Positions 1 to 10,994 are shown, numbered from the stretch's first letter. The stretch is DNA of 64,000 nucleotides from Leptobrachium leishanense (GCA_009667805.1 CM019066.1:326984690-327048689), one strand, 5' to 3'. Translations and numbers: made by a program. Notes: generated from the letters alone by a model not told the origin.

Positions 1-94
1 CTTGCGTTGCGCGGCCGGACTTTCGTGCGACTGTACTTCGTATATTGGCCGTCATTGCCCATCATTTGCTGCTAGTGCGACCGTGATTAAGTGC
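1..94. other. Unassigned left flank
   Basis: Short flank left of the first hAT insertion. Its last bases belong to the site interrupted by that insertion, because the 8-bp duplication at 95-102 recurs at 1670-1677. It probably continues the reverse-oriented hAT 3' end seen at 1690-1979, but I could not match it base by base. Confidence 0.3.
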
Positions 95-154
95 GCCAGA
101 ACCAGGGGCGGATCCAGGGGGGGGCAACGGGGCAATTGCCCCCCCCGAGATTTG

Positions 155-425
155 GCCCGGGGGTTGAGGGACCCAGATGCCGGGCAGCGCGGGAGCGCCT
201 GCCCGGTCTTGAACAGTCCGTCCTTGAAGTGGATGCGGCTGTGTGCGTGCGCCGGCGGTCACGTGGTCCGGCTAATCAGGTGGTACTGAGTCTCTGTACC
301 ACCTGACTGGCCGGACCGCGTGACCGCCGGCGCACGCACACAGCCGCATCCACTTCAAGGACGGACTGTTCAAGACCGGGCAGGCGCTCCCGCGCTGCCC
401 GGCATCTGGGTCCCTCAACCCCCTG
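155..425. repeat. GC-rich palindrome with about 130-bp arms
   Basis: The left arm (about 160-293) is repeated in reverse complement at about 297-422 with a loop of only a few bases. The arms match with few mismatches and include GAGGGACCCAGATGC and a CACGTGG-like block. The palindrome abuts the minisatellite at 430, the same pairing as at 13084 and 59986. Confidence 0.9.
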
Positions 426-429
426 CCGG

Positions 430-1320
430 AGCTGGGGCAACAATCCAGGTGAGACCTGGGGACAAATCCATGACCTGGGGGCAAATCCATGTGTGACCTG
501 GGGGCAAATCCATGAGCTGGGGGCAAATCCATGACCTGGGGGCAAATCCATGAGCTGGGGGCAAATCCATGAGCTGGGGGCAAATCCATGAGCTGGGGGC
601 AAATCCATGAGCTGGGCAAATCCATGAGCTGGGGCAAATCCATGAGCTGGGGGCAAATCCATGAGCTGGGCAAATCCATGAGCTGGGGGCAAATCCATGA
701 GCTGGGGGCAAATCCATGAGCTGGGGGCAAATACATGAGCTGGGCAAATCCATGACCTGGGGGCAAATACATGAGCTGGGCAAATCCATGACCTGGGGGC
801 AAATACATGAGCTGGGCAAATCCATGTGCTGGGCAAATCCATGACCTGGGGGCAAATCCATGAGCTGGGGGCAAATCCATGTGCTGGGCAAATCCATGAC
901 CTGGGGGCAAATCCATGAGCTGAGCAAATCCATGACCTGGGGGCAAATCCATGAGCTGGGGGCAAATACATGAGCTGGGCAAATCCATGACCTGGGGGCA
1001 AATACATGAGCTGGGCAAATCCATGACCTGGGGGCAAATCCATGAGCTGGGCAAATCCATGTGCTGGGCAAATCCATGTGCTGGGCAAATCCATGACCTG
1101 GGGGCAAATCCATGAGCTGGGGGCAAATCCATGTGCTGGGCAAATCCATGACCTGGGGGCAAATCCATGAGCTGGGGGCAAATCCATGAGCTGGGGGCAA
1201 ATCCATGTGCTGGGCAAATCCATGACCTGGGGGCAAATCCATGACCTGGGGGCAAATCCATGAGCTGAGCAAATCCATGAGCTGGGCAAATCCTTGAGCT
1301 GGGGGCAAATCCATGTGTGA
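430..1320. repeat. 17-19-bp minisatellite, roughly 48 units
   Basis: Tandem units alternate between a 19-bp form (CTGGGGGCAAATCCATGAG) and a 17-bp form lacking two G. GAG/GAC/GTG variation occurs at the end of the unit. Read on the other strand the unit is CATGGATTTGCCCCCAGCT, the same motif as the minisatellites at 12545, 24876, 47220 and 59868. Confidence 0.95.
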
Positions 1321-1321
1321 G

Positions 1322-1600
1322 CTGGGGGCTCTCTGCTCCTCTAGATTGTAAAATCCGGGGTGCCCTCTGCTCCTCTAGATTGTAAAATCTGGGGTGCCCT
1401 CTGCTCCTCTAGATTGTAAGCTCCTGGGTGTCCTCTGCTCCTCTAGATTGTAAGCTCCTGGGTGCCCTCTGCTCCTCTAGATTGTAAGCTCCTGGGTGCC
1501 CTCTGCTCCTCTAGATTGTAAGCTCCTGTGAGCCGGGCCCTCTGCTCCTCTAGATTGTAAGCTCCTGTGAGCCGGGCCCTCTGTAAATTCTCGTGAGTCG
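1322..1600. repeat. 34-bp tandem repeat, 7-8 units
   Basis: Successive copies of a unit beginning CTCTGCTCCTCTAGATTGTA, with endings that drift from GGGTGCC to TGAGCCGGGC. TAGATTGTAAGCTCC-type motifs are familiar from vertebrate SINE/L2 tails; that link is recollection, not a search. Confidence 0.85.
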
Positions 1601-1689
1601 GGCTCTCTGCTAAAACACCTTATTTTCTGTAAGTGCCCCTCCCGAGACTAGTCTCTGGATCCGCCCCTGGCCAGAACGCACGTTAAAAG

Positions 1690-1979
1690 TGCGCTGGTCT
1701 GACCCCATCCTTAAATTGGGCCTTTAGTGTCGGCAACAGTGCCGTCACACCGTAACCCCTCTGTGGTATTGTGGAAGAGTGCAGGGTTGGACCCTGCGGT
1801 CAAATATTAAAATGATATGAATCTGGTATAGGCGTCAGTGCACCCAAATATTTTGCCTTTTGTGGCAGCAAGTGCCTTCACACCATAACCCCTCTGTGGT
1901 ATTGTGGAAGAGTGCAGTGGTGAAGGTTTTGGTAATGCAGAAGAGATCCCCATCTATTCAGTTACATCAGCAGCTATAA
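1690..1979 (-). mobile_element. Fragment of the 3' end of a BED-hAT transposon
   Basis: This stretch is the reverse complement, with divergence, of 42925-43180: the last codons and 3' UTR of the hAT transposase described at 37613-42952. Shared landmarks are the twice-repeated block around CCTCTGTGGTATTGTGGAAG and the block around GTGTCGGCAACAGTGCC. It is non-coding here and was split by the hAT element at 103-1669. Confidence 0.7.
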
Positions 1980-2560
1980 CAAAACCGGGTCAGCAATGTT
2001 TAGGCATTTGTACTGCGCTACTGTATATGGTGAGAATCAGTGCACACCAGTAGCAACAGAAAGCAAACAGAACAGGCAGGGAATACACAGAGAATAGTCA
2101 AATGGCAGGCAAAGTCGGCAACAGATCGGGTTCTCAGAACAAGCAGGGTCAGTAACAAGTATACAATCTGATTCGGTAAGCTAGCGATGCGGGAGTAAAG
2201 GCTGAGACACACTGAGCGTGTAGCGACGCACAGCGTAGCGAAGCGAAGAGAAGCAAACATTTTGCAGGCTTGACTTCACTCCGCTCCGCCTCGCGGTGTG
2301 TCTACACTGCATTACGTTTGCTTCTCACCGCACTGGACAGGAATCCACTAACTAAATTAAAATGTACACACAAAACCGTTTTATTTTCACAAAGCACATG
2401 TTATATAGGCAAAAAAAGTTTCTACTGAATAAAATACATCAAAAATTACTGTTAATACAATAGGAATAGTATAAAAATATTAAAAAAAAGGTAACCCCTG
2501 ATCATATATATTATAGGGACACGGAGCGCTGTGTATAGAGTAGGGATGCATTGATACCAC
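1980..2560. other. Unassigned repeat-like sequence
   Basis: No gene is supported. About 1980-2200 resembles LTR-type sequence with CAGGGTCAG-like blocks, and 2200-2335 contains imperfect inverted repeats around a GACACAC motif. 2345-2540 is AT-rich. At 2541 there is a TAGGGATGCA start like the terminus of the hAT MITE at 59822, but no matching right end was found. Confidence 0.4.
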
Positions 2561-3663
2561 CAGGGCCGGCGCTAGTGTAAGGCGTTAGTGTAAGGCCTTA
2601 CTGTCCTGGCTTGCTGTCAGTGTGAGGGGCGGAAAAATTCTGTTTTTAAAATACCGGAAGCGGAGCTATGAATGATCTTCAGACATCAACCAGGGGCCCA
2701 GCCGCGCACTCTCAAACTGATGCAGTATGCCTGCCTCAGTCCCACATTCTAAACATGAGCAGGCACCCTGCATAATTTGGCACCGCCCTCCTCACGTGAC
2801 ACGCATAGCCAGGGCACGCAGCAGCAGAAAAGCCTGGAGGACAAACCCCAAAGCTTAGGGTGCAGCCCTGCAGCAGAGTAAGCCTGCGTGCTTCCACTGT
2901 AGTGTGAAGGAGGACTGGGCATAGAGGCCGAGAGAAGATTTTTAAAAGGTTTAAATAAAATGAGGGAGGGGAGGGGGTGTGGGTCTGTGTAATGTTCTGC
3001 TGGGGGGGGTGTAACTTTCTGCTGGGGTTGTAAGGTTTTGCTGGGAGGGGTAATGTTCTGCTAGGGGTGTAATGTTCTGCTGGGTGTGTGTGGGTGTGTG
3101 TAATGTTCTGCTGGGGGGTTTGAGTAAACTGATATCAGTACATTACTGTGAGGTTTATTGCTGTGGAGCTCTGTCATACTCTATATGAAATGAATTTAAG
3201 GGGGGGGGTGAAAGTTATTAAAGGGGAAAAATTCATTAAGGGGGAGTGAATTGAATTAGAGGACGAGGACCCTGCTGCCAGTCTGCTTCTGGAGACCTGG
3301 AGTCAGACAGTGGACCACGGCAACAGAGTGAGAGTGGTAGGTAGCAGGATCACAGGGAAACACTGGGAGTGGCAGGCAGTTTGAAATATATGGGTATATT
3401 GACACAGCAAGACCAGGGGGCAGCACCAGACCACATTGCAAATTTGTGCAGTGCCTGGTGCCCCTCCTATGCCACATTGCCAAAGGAGGGGACCACACAC
3501 TCTGTAGATTGGCCCTGTGGCACAGGAGGGGCACCAGGCACAGCATAGATTGGCAATGCGAGAGGACACCAAACACTCCCGATTGGCATGGCACGGATTG
3601 GGTGGAGGGGGGCACCAAAACGCAACTTCGCCTGAGTAAACAAAAATGACTGCACCGGCCCTG
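2561..3663. mobile_element. Non-autonomous hAT element (CAGGGCCGG family)
   Basis: Begins CAGGGCCGGCGCTAG and ends with the imperfect complement CTGCACCGGCCCTG. The exact 8-bp duplication GATACCAC flanks it at 2553-2560 and 3664-3671. Inside are a G/T-rich tandem block (about 2975-3120, unit near GTGTAATGTTCTGCTGGG) and an inverted repeat at about 3449-3541. No transposase frame was seen. It is the same terminal family as 43972-46576. Confidence 0.9.
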
Positions 3664-3675
3664 GATACCACACAC

Positions 3676-4110
3676 AGACATATACGTATATATATCAACA
3701 CGCAGACCTATATATACATATATATCAACACGCAGATATATATATATATATATATACACACCCACCCACAGACCTCAGACCTTATATACACATACGCACA
3801 TGGCGGGGTGGCATGTGGACAATCTCAACTAAATGCGCCCCCCCATTTGGCTGATCCCTCAAGAAGAAATGTTGAACCCGACAGAACAGAGAATATATAT
3901 ATATATATATATAATATATATATTATTCTCTGCTCTATCGGGTTCAACATTTCTTCTGGAGGGATCAGCCAAATGGGGGGGACAATTAGTTGCCAAAATG
4001 TGTGTGTAATACAAGTCTGGATATATATATTTATAAGAATATAGATATATATCTTATCTCTCTCTCATGATATATATATATATATATATATACCTGCCCT
4101 TACCTTCCCC
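3676..4110. repeat. TA-rich microsatellites and an AT-centred palindrome
   Basis: Runs of TATATA occur at about 3690-3760, 3895-3925 and 4020-4095. Between them, 3830-3995 forms a long inverted repeat: arms containing ATTTGGCTGATCCCTC and GTTGAACCCGA pair around a (TA)n centre. This looks like a palindromic MITE. No coding potential. Confidence 0.75.
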
Positions 4111-4185
4111 TATAAATTTGCTAAAAATATACACACAAAAAAAACCACTGCCTGAGACCCCGCGCAGCCCACATGCCACCCCCTT

Positions 4186-4242
4186 CTACCTGGCTGAATG
4201 TATCTAATATATATAATTAAATACATTCAGCCAGGTAGAAAA
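4186..4242. repeat. Perfect hairpin, 19-bp stem
   Basis: CTACCTGGCTGAATGTAT at 4186 onward is repeated in reverse complement near 4221-4240 across an AT loop. It may be a terminus of a small MITE. Beyond it, 4243-4557 contains a G/C-rich block with no supported gene. Confidence 0.7.
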
Positions 4243-4557
4243 AGAAAAAAAAAAGTTTTATTTTATGTTCCCGGGGACATTTAAAAATGTCCTCGGATTT
4301 TATTTTTTTTAGAAATGTGTCGCCTTACCTTAGCCTGGTGGTCAGTGGGGGCTCCTTGGATCCTGGTTGTGGGGGGGGTTCTGCCGTGGCCGCAGGTGCA
4401 GTGGCTCCCTCCCTGCGCTGCCTGTTTCTGCCACATGTACCCAGGCGGCTAGCTCTGTCATCTGGCGGCCGCATGCTCCTCAAGGGGATCTTGGGAGGCC
4501 CCTGCAGGCTGCCCTCTACAGTGCCTGATTAGAGGGCCATGTCTGCCTGATGTTTTA

Positions 4558-4832
4558 GTAACAAGAATGTTTTATCTCATAGGCTTCAATGTTAAAAATA
4601 TTCCCGTTTTAAAATCAATATCTAATAAACCGTTGATTATAATATTCTGCAGTAAAGAGTCTCTTTATTTCTAGATTTTTTAGTATTTTTTAAGCATTTT
4701 TTATACTTTTTCAAAATTATTATTTTTTCGAACTCGAACCGAACACGCGGAAATGTTCGAAGTTCGCGAACTGTCGAACGGCCGATGTTCGATGAGAACT
4801 CTGAACATATCGAACTGAACAGCTCATCCCTA
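4558..4832 (-). mobile_element. hAT terminal fragment (TAGGGATGAGC family)
   Basis: Reverse complement of the left ends at 23258 and 30795. The outer end is ...GAGCTCATCCCTA at 4832, followed inward by GTTCGAA-rich repeats. Next comes a segment with AATAAAGAGACTCTTTACTGCAG-like sequence that also occurs in other MITE families. No coding sequence. Confidence 0.75.
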
Positions 4833-5034
4833 GTGACAACACACAGATTCCAATTTCCAGAAATCAGATATAACTCAGTGATACAGCCTGTTATGTAACA
4901 AACAATCCCCTCTCCTCTCTGATTCACTCCTGCAAAAAAAAACACGTCCTGGGGCTGCGGGGAAGCCTTATATATAGTGTGCTGCGGGACTTAGCTCTGT
5001 GAGCCCATGATTGGGCAAAATTTGCCCAATCAGG
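4833..5034 (-). mobile_element. 5' region fragment of BED-hAT element, left of Gypsy-A
   Basis: Its reverse complement matches 36870-37090, the 5' untranslated part of the BED-hAT element, including the block around GATTGGGCAAATTTTGCCC. It continues at 11713-11932 beyond Gypsy-A, so Gypsy-A inserted into it. The proximal breakpoint of the tandem duplication (about 4959) lies inside it. Confidence 0.75.
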
Positions 5035-5752
5035 TGTCAGGCGGACACACGTACCCGTAGGTAGCTATGGTCAGCCCTAAGGCGAAACAGGAGGGTGGAA
5101 CCCTAAATGCGATACCAGTCCTTGTAGTTGGCTGGGTTACGCAGTAGCTAGAAGTGAACCTATAAGGCAGGGACGTAGGCAAAGAGGACAGAAACCAGTC
5201 CTAAGGGTGGCTGGTCTAGAAACAAGACAATACGGAGTGCCAGAGAGTGTACGTCAAGCTAGTACACGCAAGTCGAAGGGTACGTTAGGAGGATACACAG
5301 GTAACTGGAAAAACCTCGAAATCTAATCACAATACCAGTCCTTGTGGTGGCTGGGTTAAGTGATAGCGAGTAGAAAAATAGTACAGTACACAGGGAGAAA
5401 CCAAATGCAGCGTCAAAACACAAAAGCCGGGTCAAAGGGATATAGAGATACTCAGAGTCGGTTGCCAAAAGCCAGGTCATGCACAGTAAGTCAAATAAGA
5501 ATCTAGAATACAGCACCAAAGGGTATAGCAAGCTAAAACCACGAAAGGGCACAGACAAAAGCAAAAAGCAGGTTTAAATCAGGCGCCCTGCCTCCCGATT
5601 GGCCAACAGGATCACATGACACAGGAGGCACCACGGTGGAGGCGTGATGACGTCACGCCGCTGGGAAGCCTCATACCCGGAAGCGGCGGCGGCCCACGCG
5701 CATAGGACACCAGGAGGGGCCGCGAGGAGGACGCAACCCTCGGGTCCTAACA
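5035..5752 (-). repeat. Gypsy-A 3' LTR
   Basis: 718 bp, starts TGT and ends ACA on either strand, matching 10995-11712. The reading frame of the chromodomain protein runs into it and stops at 5671. Internally it carries repeated blocks around ATACCAGTCCTTGT. Confidence 0.95.
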
Positions 5753-5766
5753 GCACCCCCCACTCG
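5753..5766 (-). promoter_or_regulatory. Gypsy-A polypurine tract
   Basis: On the minus strand a purine-rich run (GAGTGGGGGGTGC) lies directly against the 3' LTR, where plus-strand DNA synthesis would be primed. Confidence 0.7.
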
Positions 5767-7696
5767 AGAAACGCCCACCGGGCGGACAGGAGCCGGTTTG
5801 GCAGGATAGCGACGATGGAAAGCGGCCAACAAACGGGGGGCATGAAGATCGCGGAGGGAGACCCATGACCGGTCCGCGGGACCATAGCCTCTCCAATGAA
5901 CCAAGTATTGCAGCCTGTTCCGAGAGCGACGGGAATCTAGAATGGACTCAACTTCGAATTCAGGGCACCCGTCCACCACAACAGGAGGAGGAGGGAGACG
6001 CTCAGGACGAGTAAAACGATTACACAGGAGAGGTTTAAGTAAGGACACATGAAAAGTATTGGGTATACGAAGGGACGGGGGTAATTGCAAGGCGTACGAT
6101 ACGGGGTTAATACACCGAAGGATCTTGTAGGGTCCAATAAATCGGGGTGCAAATTTCATGGACGGGACCTTTAACCTAATGTGTCGTGTACTGAGCCATA
6201 CTTTGTCCCCCACATGATAGACCGGTGATGGCCTGCGTCTCAGGTCAGCAGAACTCTTCTGGATGAGAGAGACGGACTCGAGATTCGACTTGGTCTTTTC
6301 CCAGATGGAACGCAGAACACGGAGGTGGTCCTCCAGGACCGGAATATTTCGATGTGTAAAGGAAGACGGAAACACAGTGGGGTGCATACCAGTAACGATC
6401 TCGAACGGAGAATATTTGGTTGACTGAGATGTGGCATTATTGTACGCAAATTCCGCCCACGGCAATAGTGAGACCCAATTATCCTGAGCATCAGAAATAA
6501 AGCACCTTAAATACGTCTCTAGTGTCTGATTTGTTCTCTCAGCTAATCCGTTCGTCTGTGGATGATACGCAGAGGAGAATGAGAGCTGAACTCCTAATTG
6601 TTGACAAAAACCCCTCCAAAATTTGGAAATAAATTGGGAACCACGATCTGACACAATCACGTTAGGAACGCCATGTAGTCGGAATATTTCTTTAGTAAAA
6701 ACGTGTGCCAGCTCGATAGAGGAGGGAAGTTTTCTCAACGGAATAAAATGTGCCATTTTAGAAAAGCGGTCAACCACGACGAAAATTACTGTATGACCAG
6801 ACGAAGGAGGCAGTTCCACTAGGAAGTCCATGGCTAAATGGGACCAGGGACATTCAGGTACAGGTAGTGGTTGGAGGAGACCAGTGGGTTTTAGCCGGGA
6901 GGGTTTGGAACAGGTACACACTGGACAGGTAGTAACAAAATCTCTAACGTCTTTAGCAAGTGTGGGCCACCAAAGGTGCCTACGAATATGAGATAGAGTT
7001 TTTTCTATACCAAAATGACCGGCAAACTTCGATTCATGAAACAGTCTTAGAGCTATTAGAACCTCCTCAGGAGGAACGAATAACCTATCGGGTGGTTTAG
7101 ACGAAGGTGCTAGAGCTTGTTTGGATAGTAAGGACTTCCAAAACGGAGAATCAATTTGGGTGTTCAGAGAAGCCAGGATTTTGTCCTCGGGTACAATGGG
7201 GGCTGGTACTAGGGGTTGAGTAGACATGGGCTCGTGCTGTCTAGATAGTGCGTCGGCTTTAACATTTTTAGACCCGGGTCTGTAAGAAATGACAAAATCG
7301 AACCGAGTAAGGAAAAGAGCCCATCGGGCTTGTCTGGGGTTCAACCTCCTAGCCTCAGATAGGTTAAATTCTTATGGTCGGTTAGTATGGAAAATGTGCA
7401 AATGGAACCCTCTAACAGGTGGCGCCACTCTTTCAGAGCCAATATGATAGCCAACAATTCCCTGTCTCCGATGTCATAACGGGTCTCAGTAGGTGATAAC
7501 TTTTTAGAGAAGAACCCGCAGGGTAACAAAGGTTGGTCCTCCGCAGCACGTTGGGACAGTACAGCTCCCACCCCAGACTCTGAGGCGTCTACTTCTAATA
7601 TGAAAGGTTTGGTGGGGTCAGGGTGATTAAGAATGGGAGCTGTGGAAAAGGCGGCCTTTAGTTTCTCAAATGCCTCCACAGCGGTGGGAGGCCAAA

Positions 7697-8657
7697 TGTC
7701 ACGGATCCCTCTGATACCAAGAGTGTGGTCCCTTTACGCAGACCGCTCTCTACCCTTCCGATCCTTGAATGGTCGGCGAAACTAGAAAGACAATTAACCA
7801 GATAATAGATAGACAAGGGGTAACACCAGACAGAGGTATGGAATAGAGTATCGTCACGAATCCTTCTGACTACCAAGATATATATCTCTTTCTGTAGCTC
7901 CCTTTCTACTCTTCCGATCCTTGAATGGTCGGCAAAGCTATAGAGACAATGAAGCAGGTAACAGATAAAGAAAGGGAAATACCAGACAGGGGTACAGAAC
8001 AGATCACAAGTCCTCCCTAGGACTTTAGTAATAGCAGAGGTAATCTGATGCGTGCTTAGGGTGCCACATAGACTGACCTCGGTACCAACGTTAAGGGCAG
8101 AACCTAGAGCAGAGTAAATGCCAATACCAGGGATCATACACAGGAGGGTTCGTTTGCCAATACCAGGAGTCATACACAGGAGGGTTCGTTTGCCAATGCC
8201 AAGGGTCATACACAGGAGGGTTCATTTGCCAATGCCAAGGGTCATACACAGGAGGGTTCGTTTGCCAATGCCAAGGGTCATACACAGGAGGGTTCGTTTG
8301 CCAATGCCAAGGGTCATACACAGGAGGGTTCGTTTGCCAATGCCAAGGGTTATACACAAGAGGATTCGTTTGCCAATGCCAAGGTTCATACACAAGAGGA
8401 TTCGTTTGCCAATGCCAAGGGTTATACACAGGAGATAGCCAAAAATCACAAGAGCTCTGCGGGAGGTGAATACCACGTCAGGGCACCGGTGTATGGGAGA
8501 GACTGGGTTTTAAACCCGGCGGGTCCGCGTCACAGCGCCAGGCCCCGCCCCTCGGCGTCCCACGTGAGCGGGCCCGGAAGCGCTTACATTCGGCGCCTGG
8601 CCAGCGAGCAGCGAGGAAGCTGCTGCCAGGCGCCCCATCCCCTGAGCCGCCGTGACA
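7697..8657 (-). mobile_element. Solo LTR of the Gypsy-B family inside Gypsy-A pol
   Basis: 961 bp beginning TGTCACGG and ending GTGACA, clearly homologous to the 825-bp LTRs of Gypsy-B. Flanks are CCAAA (7692-7696) and CCAAC (8658-8662), a 5-bp duplication with one change. Removing it restores continuity between the RT end and RNase H of Gypsy-A. It has 9 units of the 36-bp internal minisatellite against 5 in Gypsy-B, and two diverged copies of a roughly 130-bp block (about 7711-7845 and 7867-8000). A full element presumably inserted and recombined between its LTRs. Confidence 0.93.
8122..8435. repeat. 36-bp minisatellite within the solo LTR (9 units)
   Basis: Units of 36 bp with core CCAAGGGTCATACACAGGAG, several carrying single-base changes. 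Because 36 is a multiple of three, every frame repeats a fixed 12-residue peptide. The array lies just downstream of the predicted transcription start, so it would be transcribed. Confidence 0.95.
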
Positions 8658-10048
8658 CCAACTCAGAGTGTCAGTACCCTTTTTGGTCAAGGCCGTAATG
8701 GGTGCAATAATCGATGAAAACCCTTTAATAAACCTTCTGTAATAATTGGAGAAACCAATAAATCGTTGAATGGCCTTGAGACCTTTGGGAAGAGGCCAAT
8801 GAAGGATTGCATCTAGTTTCGAGGAATCCATCATGAAACCCGAAGAGGAGATCACATAACCTAAAAACTGTACTTGTTGTACATCAAACAAGCATTTCTC
8901 GAGTTTACAGTACAGACCGTTAGATAATAACTTGGATAGGACTAGTCGTACATGTTGGTGGTGTGTTTCCAGGTCAGGTGAATGTATCAGGACATCGTCA
9001 AGATAAACCACAACAAAACAAGGAGTATACTCTCTTAACACATCATTAATGAATGCCTGAAAAATCGCAGGGGCGTTGCACAAGCCAAAGGGCATAACCA
9101 AGTACTCGTAATGGCCGAGTCTAGTATTGAAGGCAGTCTTCCACTCATCCCCCTCTTTAATGCGTATTAGATTGTAAGCTCCCCTAAGGTCTAATTTAGT
9201 GAACACCTTGGAGAATTTCAGGCGATCGAACAATTCAGGGATGAGTGGAATGGGATAGGCGTTCTTGACGGTTATTTTATTCAAACCACGGAAGTCGATA
9301 CAGGGTCTAAGATCTCCCTCCTTTTTCCGAACAAAAAAGAAACCCGCACCGGCTGGGGAAGACGAGGGGCGAATGAACCCCTTTTGGAGGGAATCGGTAA
9401 TGTACTCCTCCAGTACCCTATTCTCTATTTCAGATAACGGATAAACTGCCCCTCGGGGAGGAACGGCACCTGGGAGAAGGTCAATGGCGCAGTCGTAGGG
9501 ACGATGCGGGGGTAATTTGTCGGCCTCTCTTTTATCAAACACAGGAGCCAAATCAGCATATGGAGGGGGAATAATCGTAGAGAGAGGTGGAGACGTGGGT
9601 ACGTTAAGGGTGTTAACGGACAAGGGAATCTGAATGCAGGAGAGCAAACAATCGTTATCCCACTTAGGGTTATGACGGGTTAACCAGGGGTAACCAAGTA
9701 CGATAGGATAGGAAGGTGAAGTAATGGCATGAAAAAACATCTCTTCTTTATGACATAACCCTATCCCCACAGAAATGTTCTGAGTTTCAAACAAGACAAA
9801 AGGGGTTTCAAGAGGTCTACCGTCAATGGCTTGTACGAGTAATGGTGTTTTCTTTTCTACAAGGGGTATGGCATGTTTCTGGGCGAAACCCAAATCGATA
9901 AAGTTATCGGCAGCACCGGAGTCGACTAATGCGTAAAGATTAACCGGGTTACGGGAACTCTCCCAGGATAGAGTAACCGGAACCCGGAGTCTATTTTCCA
10001 GTTTGGGGGACGGCGGAAAAGTACCCAAGAGCTGTCCCCTAAAGGCAC

Positions 10049-10981
10049 TCAGGCACGAGAGTTTCCCGATGGACCCTGCGGGCGCTTGGGACAACCCTTC
10101 AGTAAGTGACCCCCCAATCCACAATACAGACATAAACCCTCATGCCTCCGGCGTTGTTTCTCACTGTCTGGTAGTTTGGTGCTATCTAATTGCATAGGTT
10201 CGGCGGGAGGGTGTGACTCGGGAAGCAAAGGTACAGAAAACCGGGGAGGCGTCCTAAGAAGTGGTTTTTTCGACCTCTCCTTGGTATGTCTACGATGGCG
10301 AAGACGTTCATCTATGAAAGACAGGTAGGTTATTAAATCCTCTAGCTCTTCTGGGAGGTCTCTGGCTGCTATTTCGTCCTGAAGTTCATCGTTTAACCCC
10401 TCAGAAAACACGGCTACTAAAGCCTCATTATTCCAGTTTAATTCTGAGGCCAAAGACCTGAACTCTAGTGCATAATCACCCAGGGATTTCGTACCCTGAC
10501 GTAAGCGCAACAAGGACTTAGCAGCATTGGTTTTTCGCCCCGGAGGGTCAAACACTCTACGAAAAGCCGACATAAATTCACGATAATTATACACAATAGG
10601 TTTATCGGTGTCCCAGAGAGGGTTAGCCCAACATAGCGCTTTATCGGTAAGATGGTTAATAACAAAGGCGATCTTGGCACGATCAGTAGGGTAAGACCAC
10701 GGGGTTAATTCAAAGTGAATAGAGATCTGATTTAAAAAACCTCTACAAGCGTTAGGATCACCTCCGTAACGTACCGGAGGTAGCAAGTTAGGATACGAAG
10801 TAGGCACAGAAAATGGTTCAGAAGGAGGCGGCTTGACTGGAGGGGAAACCTCTACCTGGGTAGGGGCAGTGCGGTTAAGCAGGGTTTGGAGGGCCTGGGC
10901 GAACTGATCAAGACGATGATCTTGATCCTCCAAACGACTTTCCAAGCCAGAGAGTTGCTGAGCGGTCCCTGCAAGGTCCAT
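10049..10981 (-). CDS. gag: Gypsy-A Gag
   Basis: 310 codons beginning at the ATG a few bases inside the primer-binding site. The N-terminal 45 residues have coiled-coil character (LESRLEDQDHRLDQFAQAL). A capsid-like retrotransposon-Gag region follows (PPVRYGGDPNACRGFLNQI...), then a basic linker and one zinc knuckle, CLYCGLGGHLLKGC (C-x2-C-x4-H-x4-C). The layout is that of Sushi-type Gag, the family that gave rise to mammalian PEG10/RTL genes (established knowledge). It is intact in itself and overlaps pol by 85 bases in another frame. Confidence 0.9.
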   Translation of the reverse strand: MDLAGTAQQLSGLESRLEDQDHRLDQFAQALQTLLNRTAPTQVEVSPPVKPPPSEPFSVPTSYPNLLPPVRYGGDPNACRGFLNQISIHFELTPWSYPTDRAKIAFVINHLTDKALCWANPLWDTDKPIVYNYREFMSAFRRVFDPPGRKTNAAKSLLRLRQGTKSLGDYALEFRSLASELNWNNEALVAVFSEGLNDELQDEIAARDLPEELEDLITYLSFIDERLRHRRHTKERSKKPLLRTPPRFSVPLLPESHPPAEPMQLDSTKLPDSEKQRRRHEGLCLYCGLGGHLLKGCPKRPQGPSGNSRA

Positions 10982-10994
10982 GGCCCTTTCGTGA
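10982..10994 (-). promoter_or_regulatory. Gypsy-A self-complementary primer-binding site
   Basis: The bases next to the 5' LTR (minus strand TCACGAAAGGGCC) do not start with the TGG expected for a tRNA primer. Eleven of them, CACGAAAGGGC (10983-10993), are the exact complement of GCCCTTTCGTG inside the LTR (11500-11510), about 28 bases downstream of a TTTAAA box. This is the layout of self-primed Tf1/Sushi elements. Confidence 0.75.

Larger units (their letters stand above)
103..1669. mobile_element. Non-autonomous hAT element carrying a palindrome and two minisatellites
   Basis: The ends are perfect 15-bp inverted repeats (CAGGGGCGGATCCAG at 103-117 and its complement at 1655-1669). They are flanked by an exact 8-bp target duplication, GCCAGAAC, at 95-102 and 1670-1677. 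The CAG start and 8-bp duplication are hAT hallmarks. There is no transposase. The interior is a 130-bp-arm palindrome, then a 17-19-bp minisatellite, then a 34-bp tandem repeat. Long open frames over it on the minus strand come only from repeat periodicity. Confidence 0.9.
5671..10133 (-). pseudogene. pol: Gypsy-A pol (protease-RT-RNase H-integrase-chromodomain), broken
   Basis: From the 10133 end, the first segment (to the solo LTR) has the protease motif VDSGAADNF and RT with MPFGLCNAP and the YLDD catalytic motif (minus strand near 9000). After the solo LTR, 7679-7341 carries RNase H ([12 protein letters not shown]...). A one-base deletion near 7355 shifts the frame. Integrase (7344-5671) follows, with an HHCC zinc site, a DDE triad (AMDF, SDRGSQF, NGLAERTNQ), a GPYKIL module and a chromodomain (QYLVHWRGYGPADRSWV). 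The last codons are encoded by the LTR. Pol is in the -1 frame relative to gag; whether that is programmed or mutational is unclear. It cannot make a full product. Confidence 0.92.

Noticed and set aside
272..1314. Open frames of about 300 codons on the minus strand with repeated MDLPPGHGFA-like peptides
   Set aside because: They exist in several frames over the same minisatellite; the periodicity, not selection, keeps them open.
430..1320. CRISPR-like array
   Set aside because: Units are contiguous without unique spacers, lie inside a hAT element and belong to a eukaryotic genome.
4287..4532. 81-codon plus frame
   Set aside because: Low-complexity G/C-rich sequence with no motif or support.
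8118..8438. Repetitive 106-codon plus-strand frame (VIHRRVRLPMPR repeats)
   Set aside because: Antisense of the 36-bp LTR minisatellite; 36 is a multiple of three, so all frames are open.
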